This document shows, in pieces, positions 1-12,100 of a DNA stretch of 64,000 nucleotides. Position 1 is the stretch's first letter. Every line of letters begins with the position of its first letter. Source of the DNA: Syngnathus acus (Eukaryota; Chordata; Actinopteri; Syngnathiformes; Syngnathidae). The translations under genes were made by a program, and so were the position numbers. The notes beneath the pieces are model-generated. The model was not told where the DNA came from. It saw nothing but the letters and a program-made list of their open reading frames with translations, and made no database searches. Location of the stretch: contig NC_051091.1 of assembly GCF_901709675.1 (NCBI RefSeq), positions 4,500,967 to 4,564,966 on the forward strand. The letters are read 5' to 3'.

Positions 1-1207
1 CAAGAAAAAGAATGAGAAAGACCGTGAGGCTGAAGGAGTCAGCGAGCTGAAAAGTGAAGAAACAAACAGAAGACACAGTGACTATTTTCCTGTTCATCAT
101 CTCCGCTCATGCAGAACACGAGCAATAACGGCATCCATTTGGCTGGCGAGGGAGCCTGAGCGGGACCTTGTTTCCTTATGGCCGTCGGTTGGCATTAGCC
201 CAGCGCACTTATATCGTTAAATCGCTCATTAGAGGCGGAATAAAATACATAATTTGATTTACAAAGCCAGAATCACTCCCCCAGCAAACAGGTAAGCTGT
301 GCAAATACAATTACATGGCAACAATGACTTCAGGGTGGCGGAACTTATCAGCAATGCCCAATGGCTTTCTTCAAGCATAAATGTGCATTGACATTTACCC
401 AAAGGAGCTAGCAGCAGAACTCCTAACCGTTTTTATTCACCATGTTGTGGGACTTGAGAGAAACCAAAGCCAAAAAATGTTCACAATGAGCTGAACAGGG
501 TTATATTCCGCTTGTGGATAGCAAAATAAATCCAGCTTGTTGTTATACTCGAGATGAAAAGAAAAACAGATGAAAGTGGGCGGCATTGAAAATTGCAGCC
601 GCGAAAGAGTTAACAGTCTGCTAAGATGAGTGCAAAAGTGACAACAAAAGGGGCGCGGGACACACATGGTGGATTCTCTCGACTCACAATACATCAACAT
701 TTGGACACAAATGTGCGTGTAAACATGCCAAGTGCAACATCTTTGTGAGGACGTCTCCAACTACCCTCACTCATTTGCACCTGAATGGTTACGCCATGTT
801 CCACAATCCTTTCCAGACAATAGGGGACATTCCAGTCCAAGCAACAACGCCGTCCCAAATTAAAACGCTGGGAAACGTTATTCTCTCCGCCGCAAGAATG
901 CAGACACGCAACCCAATAAAGCCTTTTGTACCTGTGCTCCAATCTGGTCCTGTGGGGCATTTTCATCCCCTCTGTGTAAGCAAAACTGACATCCTTTATA
1001 AAAGATTTATGAGGCAAAGATGCAAACGATGGAGCGTGAACTCTCTTGGGTACGGCATCTTCCATCTGTGAAGGATCACCTGTTCTTAGGCAGGCTAAAG
1101 TGCTTGTTCACCACTAGTGCTAACAGGCGTCTGGAAGCAGGTGGGGGATGTAGGCGGAACTGTGGATCACTTGCTACCAGCAGACAGAAAACCCCAGCAC
1201 GTCGACT

Positions 1208-1405
1208 TCCTGTATGGATTTTACACGTTCTCTCTATTTTTCCATCACTCACTCCAGGCCTTATGGCTTCTTCGCCAAAACATGCATGGTAGGTTAAATG
1301 AAAATAATTAATTTTCCACAATAGCTGCGATAGGCTCAAGCTTACCCGTGACCTAAATGCAGACAAGTGTTAAAGAAAATCGATGATGAGGATGAGATTT
1401 GACTG
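1208..1405 (+). repeat. Degenerate SINE / L2-CR1-like tail fragment
   Basis: Despite many substitutions, the block order matches the well-known teleost repeat tail: a TGGATTTTACACGTTCTC block, then AAAACATGCATGGTAGG, then GATAGGCTC, then AAGAAAATCGATGATGAGG at the end. The same blocks occur in reverse orientation in the intact copy at 36275-36641. The tRNA-like head is missing or unrecognisable, and the middle is shortened. This is an old insertion within cadherin intron 2. Confidence 0.65.
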
Positions 1406-1594
1406 CAAGTTGAAATGAGATGTGCAAATACAATATATATATAAAAATAATGTATGAAAGGAATAAAAAAAAGACCTCCCACTATAAGAGATCATACAAA
1501 CATTTTCTTATTTGTTTTAACCCATTCACACAGTATTTAGAACATTTGAAGTATTTCTCAGGATATAGTCTCTTGCTGGCAAGATGTAGGTTAA

Positions 1595-1616
1595 CCCCCC
1601 CCCCCCCCCCCCCCCC
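1595..1616. repeat. Homopolymer run of 22 C
   Basis: An uninterrupted run of C follows GGTTAA. Its length is prone to sequencing and replication error. It falls in cadherin intron 2. Confidence 0.95.
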
Positions 1617-3920
1617 GTTCTATGTGCAATCTTATTAATATCGTGTTTGTAAATATTGTTAACGTGTCCGCATACACTTTGTTCTTTTTTCTTTGAATCA
1701 TTCATCTTGTTATCCAGATAACTGAATAGTGAAGCACAGTGCCTTTGAGTTGTGCTCCTGGAGAGCGACATTCATCCAAGGCTCCCAAAGGGGAGGGGGG
1801 GGGCGACAAAATGCCAGGCTTTGTTTGTTGCTTGCCTCATCCCACAGCTTCGCTACTCGCCAATTCTCTCTATTGACCTTCTGGGGCATCTTGCCACACC
1901 TCCTCTCATAAGTATGGAACACAAACGTAGCCTCATTCAAAGTGGGGTCACACTTGTTGCTTTTATCAAATCTTCTATTCAGCCCTTGCACGAACTTGAT
2001 ACTCCTCGTCTCAAGCATCCCCCACAAGGTGGCTGCGAGTTTAAACTGTGACCAGTCTCCGACATCATCTTGCTACAAAATAGAGACGGCATTTCGTTAG
2101 TTGCCTGCTTTAAGAACACATCAGAGCTCGACTGAAGTCATAAACGGAACAAGAAATGGAAGGCAACTGTTTACACATTGCATTTGATCCTATTGTGCGG
2201 TTAGATGTTATTTTGTTTTCAAAAAGACTTGCCAAATAAAGTAGACAGACATAAATAAATAAACAGGCGGGCGGACAAATGAACAACCAAATAAATAAAT
2301 ATCCCAAAAAGACATTTTGGAATGAGTGAAATGGTGCAGATTCAGTTCCATCTCCATTTAACGTTTAGCCCCTCTGCCTACGTTTTGCGCTAACCTCGGT
2401 GTCCCTTTTGCCGAAGCAGCTCGCTCTACCTGACACGAGCAGACAGAAGGCTTACAGCTGAGAGTAATGTTGGGCCAAGTGACGAATGCCCAAGCTAATG
2501 AAACATTATCTCGCACCCCATCCCCGCTGATTCCACAGCAGTCGTTTTTTCCCCCTCTATTCTTTTCGTGCCATCCTGCCAAATTACTGCGTCACTATCC
2601 ATCAGGGGGCCCTTGAGAAAAGAAAAAAAAAAGGCTGTGGAAATGCAATACAGGTGCAAAAAGATTTACACGAATCACTTGGAAGATCTGATTTCATACG
2701 ATTCTGTTTCTGATCCCATTTCACAACTCTTCTGATTTAATCAGTCACATATAAACTTTACCCATCTAATTCAGGGCAAAATGTCACTCTTAATGAATGA
2801 GCGATGATCAAATGGTAACTGTGTTTCAACGGATGTCAGCCTGGGCTTTTAAAACTGTCCACATGGAAATGTTCATCTTTTACGTATTGGAATTTCTAAT
2901 CACCCATCACCAGCTGACATGGATTTACTATCACAAATAACATATATTAATTTCTGCTTGACCTATGTGTGCCCAAGCAACGCACATTCAAAGAGGAAAT
3001 GACAGAATTGTGATTTCATATTTTCCCATCTGTCTCTTGCTTTGTCCGTGCGGCTGCTTCGGTTTTGTCCCCATCCTTCGTCTCTACTTTCTCTCACGTC
3101 GTGTCTGTCTCCAAGATCTATGATGTGAAAAAAGGGGGGTGACAAAAAAAAACACGAGCAACCCAAGCGGCAGACTAAAGGCTTTTATAAGCCATACAAA
3201 TAGGCTGCAAATCGGATTAGGGCGGAGAAGGGATCCTTTTCTATTGAAAATCCATTTCGTGATAGGGTGGACATTGTATGTACAATGACAGGCAGACATA
3301 CACTTGTGAAAACGTGCGAGGGTGACAAGCACGGAGAATGCCGCTAATCTACATAAAAGAGGAAACTTTCTTATTGAAAGCAACAGAGGAAGACGCTGCA
3401 TTCGATTATTATACTAAAGAATATTCCAGACGCTTTGTGATCAGCTATTATTATCTGTGAGAATGAAGCAAAAGGGGAATAAGCAACATGAAAGGACTAA
3501 TGGCGGCCAAGAAAATACTACTTACATTAATGAAAATGAAGATGCCTCATTTGACTGAAGAAACGTTTGTTTGAAAATCGTTTCTGTTGCATTCAGCTCC
3601 CTTTTCGTTCTAAATGAATTCATATCAGCAGCATCGTATCAGCACAAACACACAGTTGCATTTTTTTCAAAATGGCTGAGTCCTGCAAGTTGTTCAAACA
3701 CCAACTTTCATTTGCAATCAACTTCTGAAATATCAGTCTGTGGCGAGCTTCAGCCGGGACACCGTTAATAGATTTGAATTAATCTAACCACATTCAATCA
3801 TCAACATTTAGAGCTTCTTCTTAAAATATACCACATGATTTTTGAATATTTTTGGATTCAGTGATTGGATTTCCAAATAAAAATAAAATGCAACGACTGA
3901 ATCATTTGCATACACTACAC

Positions 3921-4104
3921 CACAGGTGTCAAACTCAAGGCCCGGGGGCTAGATACGGCCCGCCACATCATTTTATGTGGCCCGCGAAGACAAATTGTGC
4001 ATCAAATTTGTGTGTCATTACTAGAATTGCAAATTGTCTTCACTTTTAATATCTTTTTTTTTATATTTGACCAGTTTTTACTCGTCTGATTTGAAAACGA
4101 GTTT
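3921..4104 (+). mobile_element. Truncated non-autonomous hAT element (left end)
   Basis: It starts CACAGGTGTCAAACTC and runs through GGCCCGCCACATCATTTTAT to about CGTCTGATTTGAAAACGAG. It is nearly identical to the left part of the element at 36138-36848. It then diverges abruptly, and the right terminal repeat is missing. It keeps the short AATATC plus T-run that is interrupted by a SINE in the other copy, so it serves as an empty-site reference. It has no coding capacity. Confidence 0.8.
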
Positions 4105-7100
4105 TCGCCAAGCAAGTCCCAACTCCGAAAACCGTCAATTTAAATCAGCCACTGTCGGGTCATGCAACCTGAGAGTCCCATCGCTGCTCGAAGCTTTTTG
4201 GCCACAAGAAGACTCGGTGCCACAGAGGGCACGAGCTTTATTTTGCCTTAGATGCTTTCTCTGAATACGGAACGCTCTGCTGAATGCCAGCCTGTGTGGG
4301 AAAGGAGAAGCAAATTGAAGCCCACTAGCACTGTGCTCCTCATCAGGGAAAAGGCTATTGTTGTGTGTGCACTCCAATTCCCGAGTGACAGGCGGACTCG
4401 GCACATCCGTTAATGTGCGGCGCTTGGAGATGGACAAACCACGCTGGAATTTCATTACCTTACTTACTCATCCTTTCTGTCTCTCTAACTCTCACTCTTG
4501 GCGAGTTGATGAGAGGCGATTCCGTTGCTCCGGCAAATAACCGGGAAAAATAGTACAACTCCAATTCAATTAATGGGTAATGATTTAGTGTTCCATTCAC
4601 CCTGAAAGAAATTGGCATTCCATTCTCAGAGCTGCCGGGATGTCGTGTTTCCTGAAAGGATAGGACCTAGCTAGAAGGACAAGCGGTTTAATCACAAAAC
4701 CAAACTCGTCTGAAGAGAAATGAAACCATGCTCGGAATGGTCTAATTGTGACATTTGGTGACATTTGAGAAAGCAATGTTTACACTGGGTGACATTTTTT
4801 CTTGAGTTCGGTCCAACAGCTGTTTTTAGCTCATATTTGGGTGCGGAACCCTAAACCTGTCGGATTTTTTCTCTATCTCATCAAATCTTTTGAGCTATGG
4901 GATCTCTGTTTTCTTAAAACATTTAAATAATTGTGTATGTATGTAATTGAAACAATAGAATAGTTGCATTTTTGAAAAGTAAAACAGCATAAAACAAAAT
5001 TATGTACTAAGCGTGCTGGATTCAGCTAATTTGACTTATATGCTATGGTGTGGAGAAAATAAAAATGAAAGAAAAGAACTGACTGCATTATTGGATTTAG
5101 CCTGCCAATATTGTTAACCAGTATAAAACTTAACTGAATAGATGTCTGCGTGATAATTTAGTATATTAATGGAATATACATGCAGTGCAATTCAAGAAGC
5201 CTTTGTGGCAAAAGTTAAAAGGGTATCAATCAATGAACAATGGAAAACAGCACTGAAGTACGAGAGTCGTGAAAATAAGGAAAAAAGGGACAAGAGGAAA
5301 AGCGACACGAAGAAACGTTTTCCCTCATAATTACCTTATTTTTTTCCTCAGACTTTACTACCCACTATTTTCTGACTGTTCTCGTGCCGACTCATTTCTC
5401 AGAGTTCACATGAGACATTTGCCGATTATCTGTACATTTGACTTAAACTGGAATTGTGAGTCACTCACCTGCAGTCTAAAGCACAACATCAATTGAAGTT
5501 GAAATGTTCACAGTTTTGCCTGGGAACATTTCTTGCAAATCAAAAGCCACACAAGAGTGGATGTGAGTGACTGGTGTAAGCAGTAAACCAAAACAGAAAT
5601 TCCCATGGATTGTCTTTGGTCTACTTGCTTGACTTGTTTTTTATCTTACAAGTCTAAACGTGACTAGACACATTAGTATTATTTCATTATAGCAAAACTA
5701 TTTCTCCCAAGGAAATTGTTAATTAAATCGGCTTCTGGCGGGAGGAACGTAATCAAATCCCAAAATAATTGCAGATCCAACAGCCTCCTGAATCCCATTT
5801 GACTTTCGATGGCTCATTGTAATCTGAACTCTTTAGTTTATTTGAATTTGCCAATATCATCTTATATCAGTGGCGTTCTTTGTGTAAAGTGAAGCATCCT
5901 GTGGTGGAATTTGTTTTCCATTCCAAATATGGGCCTATCCAAAAAAGACCTACGTGTGCGCTACGCCATCGAAAAAACTCAAATAGCGTTTCTGTATTCA
6001 GGGAGAGATGCTGCATTGACACAATGTTAATAATGAATTCTGTCCTTCATCTCTGTGATTTATTCAGCACCATATTGATTTATACAATTGCAGAGGCACT
6101 AAGGAGCACACTATGCCTGATATGGACATTGGCAGTGGCCGGCGTAAATGATTAAGCCAGATGTCTGAAAACGAGCTTCTGCAAAGAACTACGGCATCTA
6201 TGCTAATTGGATGATGGTGCTTAATCTAAAGAAGTGTAAATTAAAAAGCTTCTACAGCGGGCGCTCACATCCATAGTGGAGGAGCAACCTGGAAATAGTT
6301 TCACTTCAGTCAACCCGTACACAAAATACAAATTGAATTCATCGCACTTCCACCACTTAGACACGTCTTGCCTGACATCAGCTTGGGGAAAAAAAAGTTG
6401 GCAAGCGTAAGACGTTTTGCACACATCTTTGTTTTGTTGATTCTTAATTTCCACAAGCCCATCCCAAGATCAATCACTTGGCCAAGCATGATGGAGGAGC
6501 CTGTCAGACCCCACTGCTGTGGCCTTGATTCACTAAAACAAAACAGTGGGCGGCTTTACAGAAAGGTTCAAATAAAGAAAAGAAAAAAAAACGCGAGGCC
6601 ATGGCGCAGACGAGAAGGAAGAATAATGAGGGCTGTGAATGTCAAAAAGTACGGAGCGAAGAAAAATGACATCCCGAGACTAAATTGATATAAGGGGCAT
6701 GCCATGCTTGGTTACTTAATACATGAGCTAAAGTGTTGGGATTTCGAGCTACGACACCAGTTGTGAGCTTGGGTTCTCCCTTCTGACTAAAGTCAGCAAG
6801 GCCTCATTATCTGATGTCTTTAAATCCCATGCTGACAGTTTAGTGTTTGCATTTATCCTCCTCGTCGTTCACCACAAAAGATTTAGAAAAGGAAATGCCA
6901 CCATGAGGTAGTTAGCAAATAAGATCGATGTGAAACGTCTTTTTAATTCCGGCGTCTTTCTTGTTCTATGTTTTTCCCGTATGCCCTGAAGCACCATGCT
7001 GCCTCTTACTGGTAACTCTTAATACTACACCTGCGTAAATCCTTGGCTCATGTAAATCACATGTTTGCGGAGACCCATCTATGAATTTCTCACATATCAC

Positions 7101-7161
7101 AACATCAGAGCATCGCACGAGTGTCAGCAAAAGAAACGCTTCGCTTCTGATGACGATGTGG

Positions 7162-7200
7162 ACTATATAAGCGGAGAACTGCATCGTTCAGCTCAGCTCA
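7162..7200 (+). promoter_or_regulatory. TATA-like motif, weak candidate
   Basis: CTATATAAGCGG at about 7162 lies roughly 30 bases upstream of a pyrimidine- and AG-rich CAGCTCAGCTCAGC stretch. The spacing resembles a core promoter, but no coding exon follows that I can recognise. It sits within cadherin intron 2 on the opposite strand, and a chance match is quite possible in AT-rich DNA. Confidence 0.15.
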
Positions 7201-8156
7201 GCTTGATGTGATTAAGCAGCATTTTCAATAAAGTGTTCGACAACACTTTTCCGCAACATAACAACCCGAGGAAGCCATTATGCAGCGTTGTCAGCAGTTA
7301 ACCTTCCAGTTGCACTTCAAAGCAAAATCCAGGGCCAAGCAGCATGGAGGTGAACCCCCCCACCCTCGCAACAACACACACATACCCCCACATACGCCTC
7401 TGGGAGGCCAGCGTAGGACCAAAGCACTGTGCTCAGCACAGTCGCCGGGCTCACACATCAAACAACTTCATTCTATAGCCATAGAGAGCATACACGAAAA
7501 GGATGAGACATGCATCCCATTGGCTTGATTGGTCGGAGAATGTCAGAGGGCAGAGGTGTAAGACCAGCTGGAAGCCGCACAAAAGCCAAAGGAAATTTTC
7601 AATCAACTTCTATTATGTGACCGATCTTGCATGGTGTGGGGCATGAACAGGAACATTCTGTATATTGAAATATATTTGCAGTAATTGGGACAGGTTGCTA
7701 GTTCACTTCCTCAGGATTATAAATATTATTTAGATCATCTTATTTATTGTTGTTTGCATTTAACTTTATAGTCTTTGTCTTAACTTTCCTACAATAATTA
7801 GTTTGGAAATTCATAATGTTTTGCCCTCACAGGGTGCAGAGCATTGAATTAAAAAAAAAAAAAAGATTTCTAATCTTGTATTCAAAATATGGCTTCAAGA
7901 TCAAGATATTGACAGGCAGAGCAATATTTGCTGGAAGCATGTTTATGCTGCATATATTTGCATGTTCATTTCAGTCTTATGCCATACTGTTTGTGAATAA
8001 ATTAATATTCAAATAAAATGATCCCCCCCCGCCAATATTAGCGGAGCCACACTTTTTTCCCATCCTCTATTTAAAATGTGCGAGTGTACAAATAAGTGCT
8101 TCAAAGGCCCTCCCCCCCAAATAAATCCAACAAAATCCATCCAATTATAGTTTTGC

Positions 8157-8430
8157 ACATTGGTTCTCAACTCATCACATGGGGGGGTGCACTTGTTGAA
8201 GCTAAGTCACCACCCACTTTTATAGAAATTAAAAACAATTAAGAAAATGTTCTGTGTTCAGATAACTTTTGAAAACATCCGTACATCATATTCCAAGACG
8301 ATTGGAAACACATCATGCATTCTTACTTTGTTTGTCTGTAAATTTGAAACCTGAGGAGCACCTTCAAATTTTTACTGCCTGTCTTGACAGCCCAAAACAG
8401 TTCCATAAACTCACCAGTTGAGAATGGTTG
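8157..8430. mobile_element. Decayed hAT-type element
   Basis: The left end is TTGGTTCTCAACTCATC. The right end, read in reverse complement, is CAACCATTCTCAACTGG. Both match the CAGTGGTTCTCAACT terminal repeats common in vertebrate hAT/Charlie-type elements. The internal sequence has no open frame and is AT-rich. Target duplications are not clear. It lies in cadherin intron 2. Confidence 0.55.
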
Positions 8431-8568
8431 ATTTAGGCACACAGAACAGCCTAAGACATTGCCAGTGTATGTCAAATAAACGCTTAAATAGACATGTTTA
8501 ATTCGAATTTTTCTCAATGTATTTTAATTCCGTAAATAAAATTGACCACGAGTGAACCATCATTGCTA

Positions 8569-8582
8569 AAATATATATATAT

Positions 8583-8635
<53 letters not shown>
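8569..8635. repeat. AT microsatellite with 20-bp higher-order period
   Basis: An alternating AT run is broken by an extra A at regular 20-base intervals (AAAT at 8595 and 8615, AA at 8635). The tract therefore has a 20-bp unit superimposed on the dinucleotide. It probably expanded by unequal exchange or slippage of the larger unit. Confidence 0.9.
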
Positions 8636-9129
8636 ATGATACAAGCCGTGCCACTTTGTCCTCGTGACAAATAGGTGTGAAATGTTGAAATAGAAGCGTG
8701 AAATGTTTAATTGTTAACCTTGCATATCTCTTCATCAGCATGTCTGTCAGCTTTCTATTGACGCTTAATGCGTTATGTGCCATTAATGAACTGAGGCACT
8801 GTTTATAAATAATAATGATGTTTATCATTTGGGTCTCTTATTAAAACTTCATAAGGAATTCAGTGTTGTAGTCTCATGAAGTTTAGATAATCTAGTCATG
8901 TATAAGACTTTATAATTTCCATCCACTCAATGCTTTGGAATTATACTGTGCACAACAGCACACTCACGCACACACACAGAGAGGTGAAAGCGTCATTGCA
9001 CCATCAAGAGTGCCATGTGAACGGATGGAGGCTCGGTTCATCTGCAGTGCGTCAGAGTCTCGCAAGCTGGCAGGTCTCCTATTCTCCATTCGCTTATTCA
9101 TCTCTTTCACTAAAAGCCAACATCGTCTG

Positions 9130-9155
9130 ACACACACACGCACACACAGACACAC
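9130..9155. repeat. CA microsatellite (imperfect)
   Basis: This is a CA tract interrupted by CG and GA, in cadherin intron 2. A shorter imperfect CA-rich patch lies nearby at about 8950-8980. Confidence 0.85.
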
Positions 9156-12100
9156 TTGGCATCCAGTCACTCACCAGGACCAGAACAATACCACTTGATA
9201 GACCACAATGTCGTCATTTTAAGCAAAGCCAAATCACATTCAGGTGCACCACACGGTCGCCACAAAACAAACGCAGCTAATTGTCGTTTCCAAAGCAATC
9301 GCTTCTTGGATGGAATGCAATGTACAATCAAAGTCCATTAGTGTTACAGCAAAAGTCCAGCGGGATGATTCCCAAAGGTGTAGTACTGAGAAATGACTAA
9401 AGAAGACAGCATAAAGAAAATCTTCAGCCACGAGAATAAATTATGCATACAAATTTGCCACAGGTTCAAAAAAATGCTTTGGCAGTTAGGTGGCTCAGGC
9501 TGCAGATGAAGTAAATAAATAATCCCCTTTAATAATTCATTAAAATTCATGTTGCTTTGCCTCCAGCCTTGACGGTATTTAGAATGCAGCCTGCAAGGGT
9601 TCTGACTTATGTTTGAGGTAAAAAAAAATATATACATATTAAAACCTGAGGAGGAAAACCCAGAGAAGGAAAAAGCATCCTCATCATGATATCCACCACG
9701 TTTTAAATATTTTGCAAAAACACTGAAACCGATAGACACTTGTCAACATCTCATCCCCTGATTGCTCCACTTCTCCTTAAAATGAGATATCCAATCTCGA
9801 GAGTGTGGAGATAAGTTCAGAAAGAGCTTCGGGCTGCATACGCCAAAGCTGTAAAGAAGCAACACAGACACAGCCAGACTGCAAATTGGAGCTAAAAGTC
9901 AGCAGATGAAGACAGCGAGAAGGTAAAAGAGGAAAAGAGTTCATTAAGTCAGCAGCTAACTTCTCTCCTAACAATTTGAATGACAACGGTTCATAAACCG
10001 TGTGTGCGTCGGTGTGTGTGTACGCGCGCGTGAGATGGTGCTTAAATGAAGACTCGCGCCCCAAAATCAATCACACCTTTTAAAATGCATTTTACATGAT
10101 TTTTATTCAAATTTGGCAGCGCATTCTGCCTGCTTGTAGTTGGTTGCCGTTCAAACATTCAGAAGCTTCGGCATAATAACGACTCTCGGGGAGGGGGTGG
10201 CAGGCGGTCTTGATTCAAAGAACATTTTCAAAGCAAAATCAAGCGCGCATTAAACACCAAGTGTATTCACAGGACAAGTTGTGTGGTTATTTTGTATTGT
10301 CACCCCATTCGGAAGCAAGCAAAGGCTAAACACTAATTAAGTTATCACACAGAGCCTTGATTTAGCTGTGACGTGTATTTATATTTGATTTCAGGGCCTT
10401 GCAGAACATGACAAAGTCTTAATATATAACGAGAATGTTTTTTCCGTCGATGTTGTCATGGTTTGCTTGTCAGCTAATGATGCAAAACCCATCATGATGT
10501 CACTAGGCCAGTGATCGGCAACTGGCAGCAGCCCGTAACCACACTGAGGTGCCTCTTGATTGATTAAAAAAAAAAAAAATCCACTGGAGAAGGGTGGATA
10601 AGGGGGGCGGGGCAGTGTGGGTGACACATGACCCCAAAACAAACAATTACAGCAACTCCCTTGAAGCAGCTTTCGCTTTGGATCATTAAAGATTACGACG
10701 CTTTAAATTATGCTGTAGCATTAAAATATGACGACGCTGACTCAAGACACATCCTTTCATTTTGTCTCCCCGTGAACATCAAGAAACTTCACTATCAGTG
10801 GACTGATGTCATCAGCGTCATGCTGGGTACACCCTCTTGCATGTCGTGGCCATCAAGGACATGCCACAATCATTCTCGTCTAACGTCGTTGAACAGAATT
10901 CTCAGTCTACTCAGTCTTCTGCAAGCCTAAGCACAATTTACGTTACCGTAGAAAGCGCAAACCATTAGCACAAAGTACAAATGTCACTCGCGATGCTATC
11001 AGAGAAACCCAGAGATGTTCATGTATTATGCCAACCCTACTTTGTTGAACATGCTGTCGGACGGCAATGGTCTTGCAGCACCGGGTCACACCGCGCTAAT
11101 GAGCTTGACAGAGTCTCAACGTGACTCGAGCCTCAGGACTAACAGAGTGAGACCATTACCAAAGTCACAGTGATGCATAATAATTGGATGGTTTGATGGA
11201 GTCAAAGCAAAAAAAAAAAAAAAAGCACCTCGGTGAATCGCCAGATGGAATCAGGAAGCCCAGCAGATCTGCATGGATGGTGGGCGGCCCGGCCCGTTGC
11301 TCTGCAGAGGAAGCAGTACGCATTCAAGCGGGACATTTACTCTCTATTCTCTAATGGTACCTTTAGAGGGCTGTTCAAAGCTTTATCCTCTGGTTGGAAT
11401 TCAGATGGCTCCATTTGAAAAGACGAGCGCCTGTTAAGCCGCTAACCTGTGGCTTGCAAATCAAAATGCTACACGTGGGAGCTCAGACACAAATTGATGC
11501 ATTGAAAATGCAACCAGCTCTCATACCTTTTAACAAACACCCAAGTATTCCATAGCGATCGCGGAAGGCATATTTCACGAACTGTATGTGCCAATCCCGA
11601 CTTGTCATTTTGAGCATGAGCCTTGATGCTAAAGTGCTTCACACAGCGATGAATTTAATGATCAATTTAGCCGGGTTGTAAATCTCTCACTGTCATGACT
11701 CAATTTAAAAGAGAAACGTTCTCACAGGGAGCAATTTTAAGATCTTGTCTAGTCTGAGAAGACAATGTGCCAAATTATTACATGAAAGAACAGTACATTT
11801 GGGTTGGGTTGTACACTTCCAACTTATTGTATGTACAAAGAATGAAAAGTTATTTTTGCAGTCCAGATGTTCCTTCCACGCTTTACTTTGCAGTAGTTGC
11901 CATGCCAATCCTTCACATTGAGCGTTTGTCTACCCAGGCTAAATTGCAGTTTATGGCAATCAGATGGCATCTTTTTCCTGGAGGCCATAGTTAGTAAGAC
12001 GTTCTCTTCTGTCTTACTGCTGTGGTGCGGAACGTGAACACTGTCACGGGAGCACCATCCCCTCCTCCACCTCCGCGTTTCTCTTCTCCAGGAGTTCGCA

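Noticed and set aside
10510-10545. CCAGTGATCGGCAACTGGCAGC resembling a hAT end
   Set aside because: Only one short end-like match; no second terminal repeat or duplication was identified.
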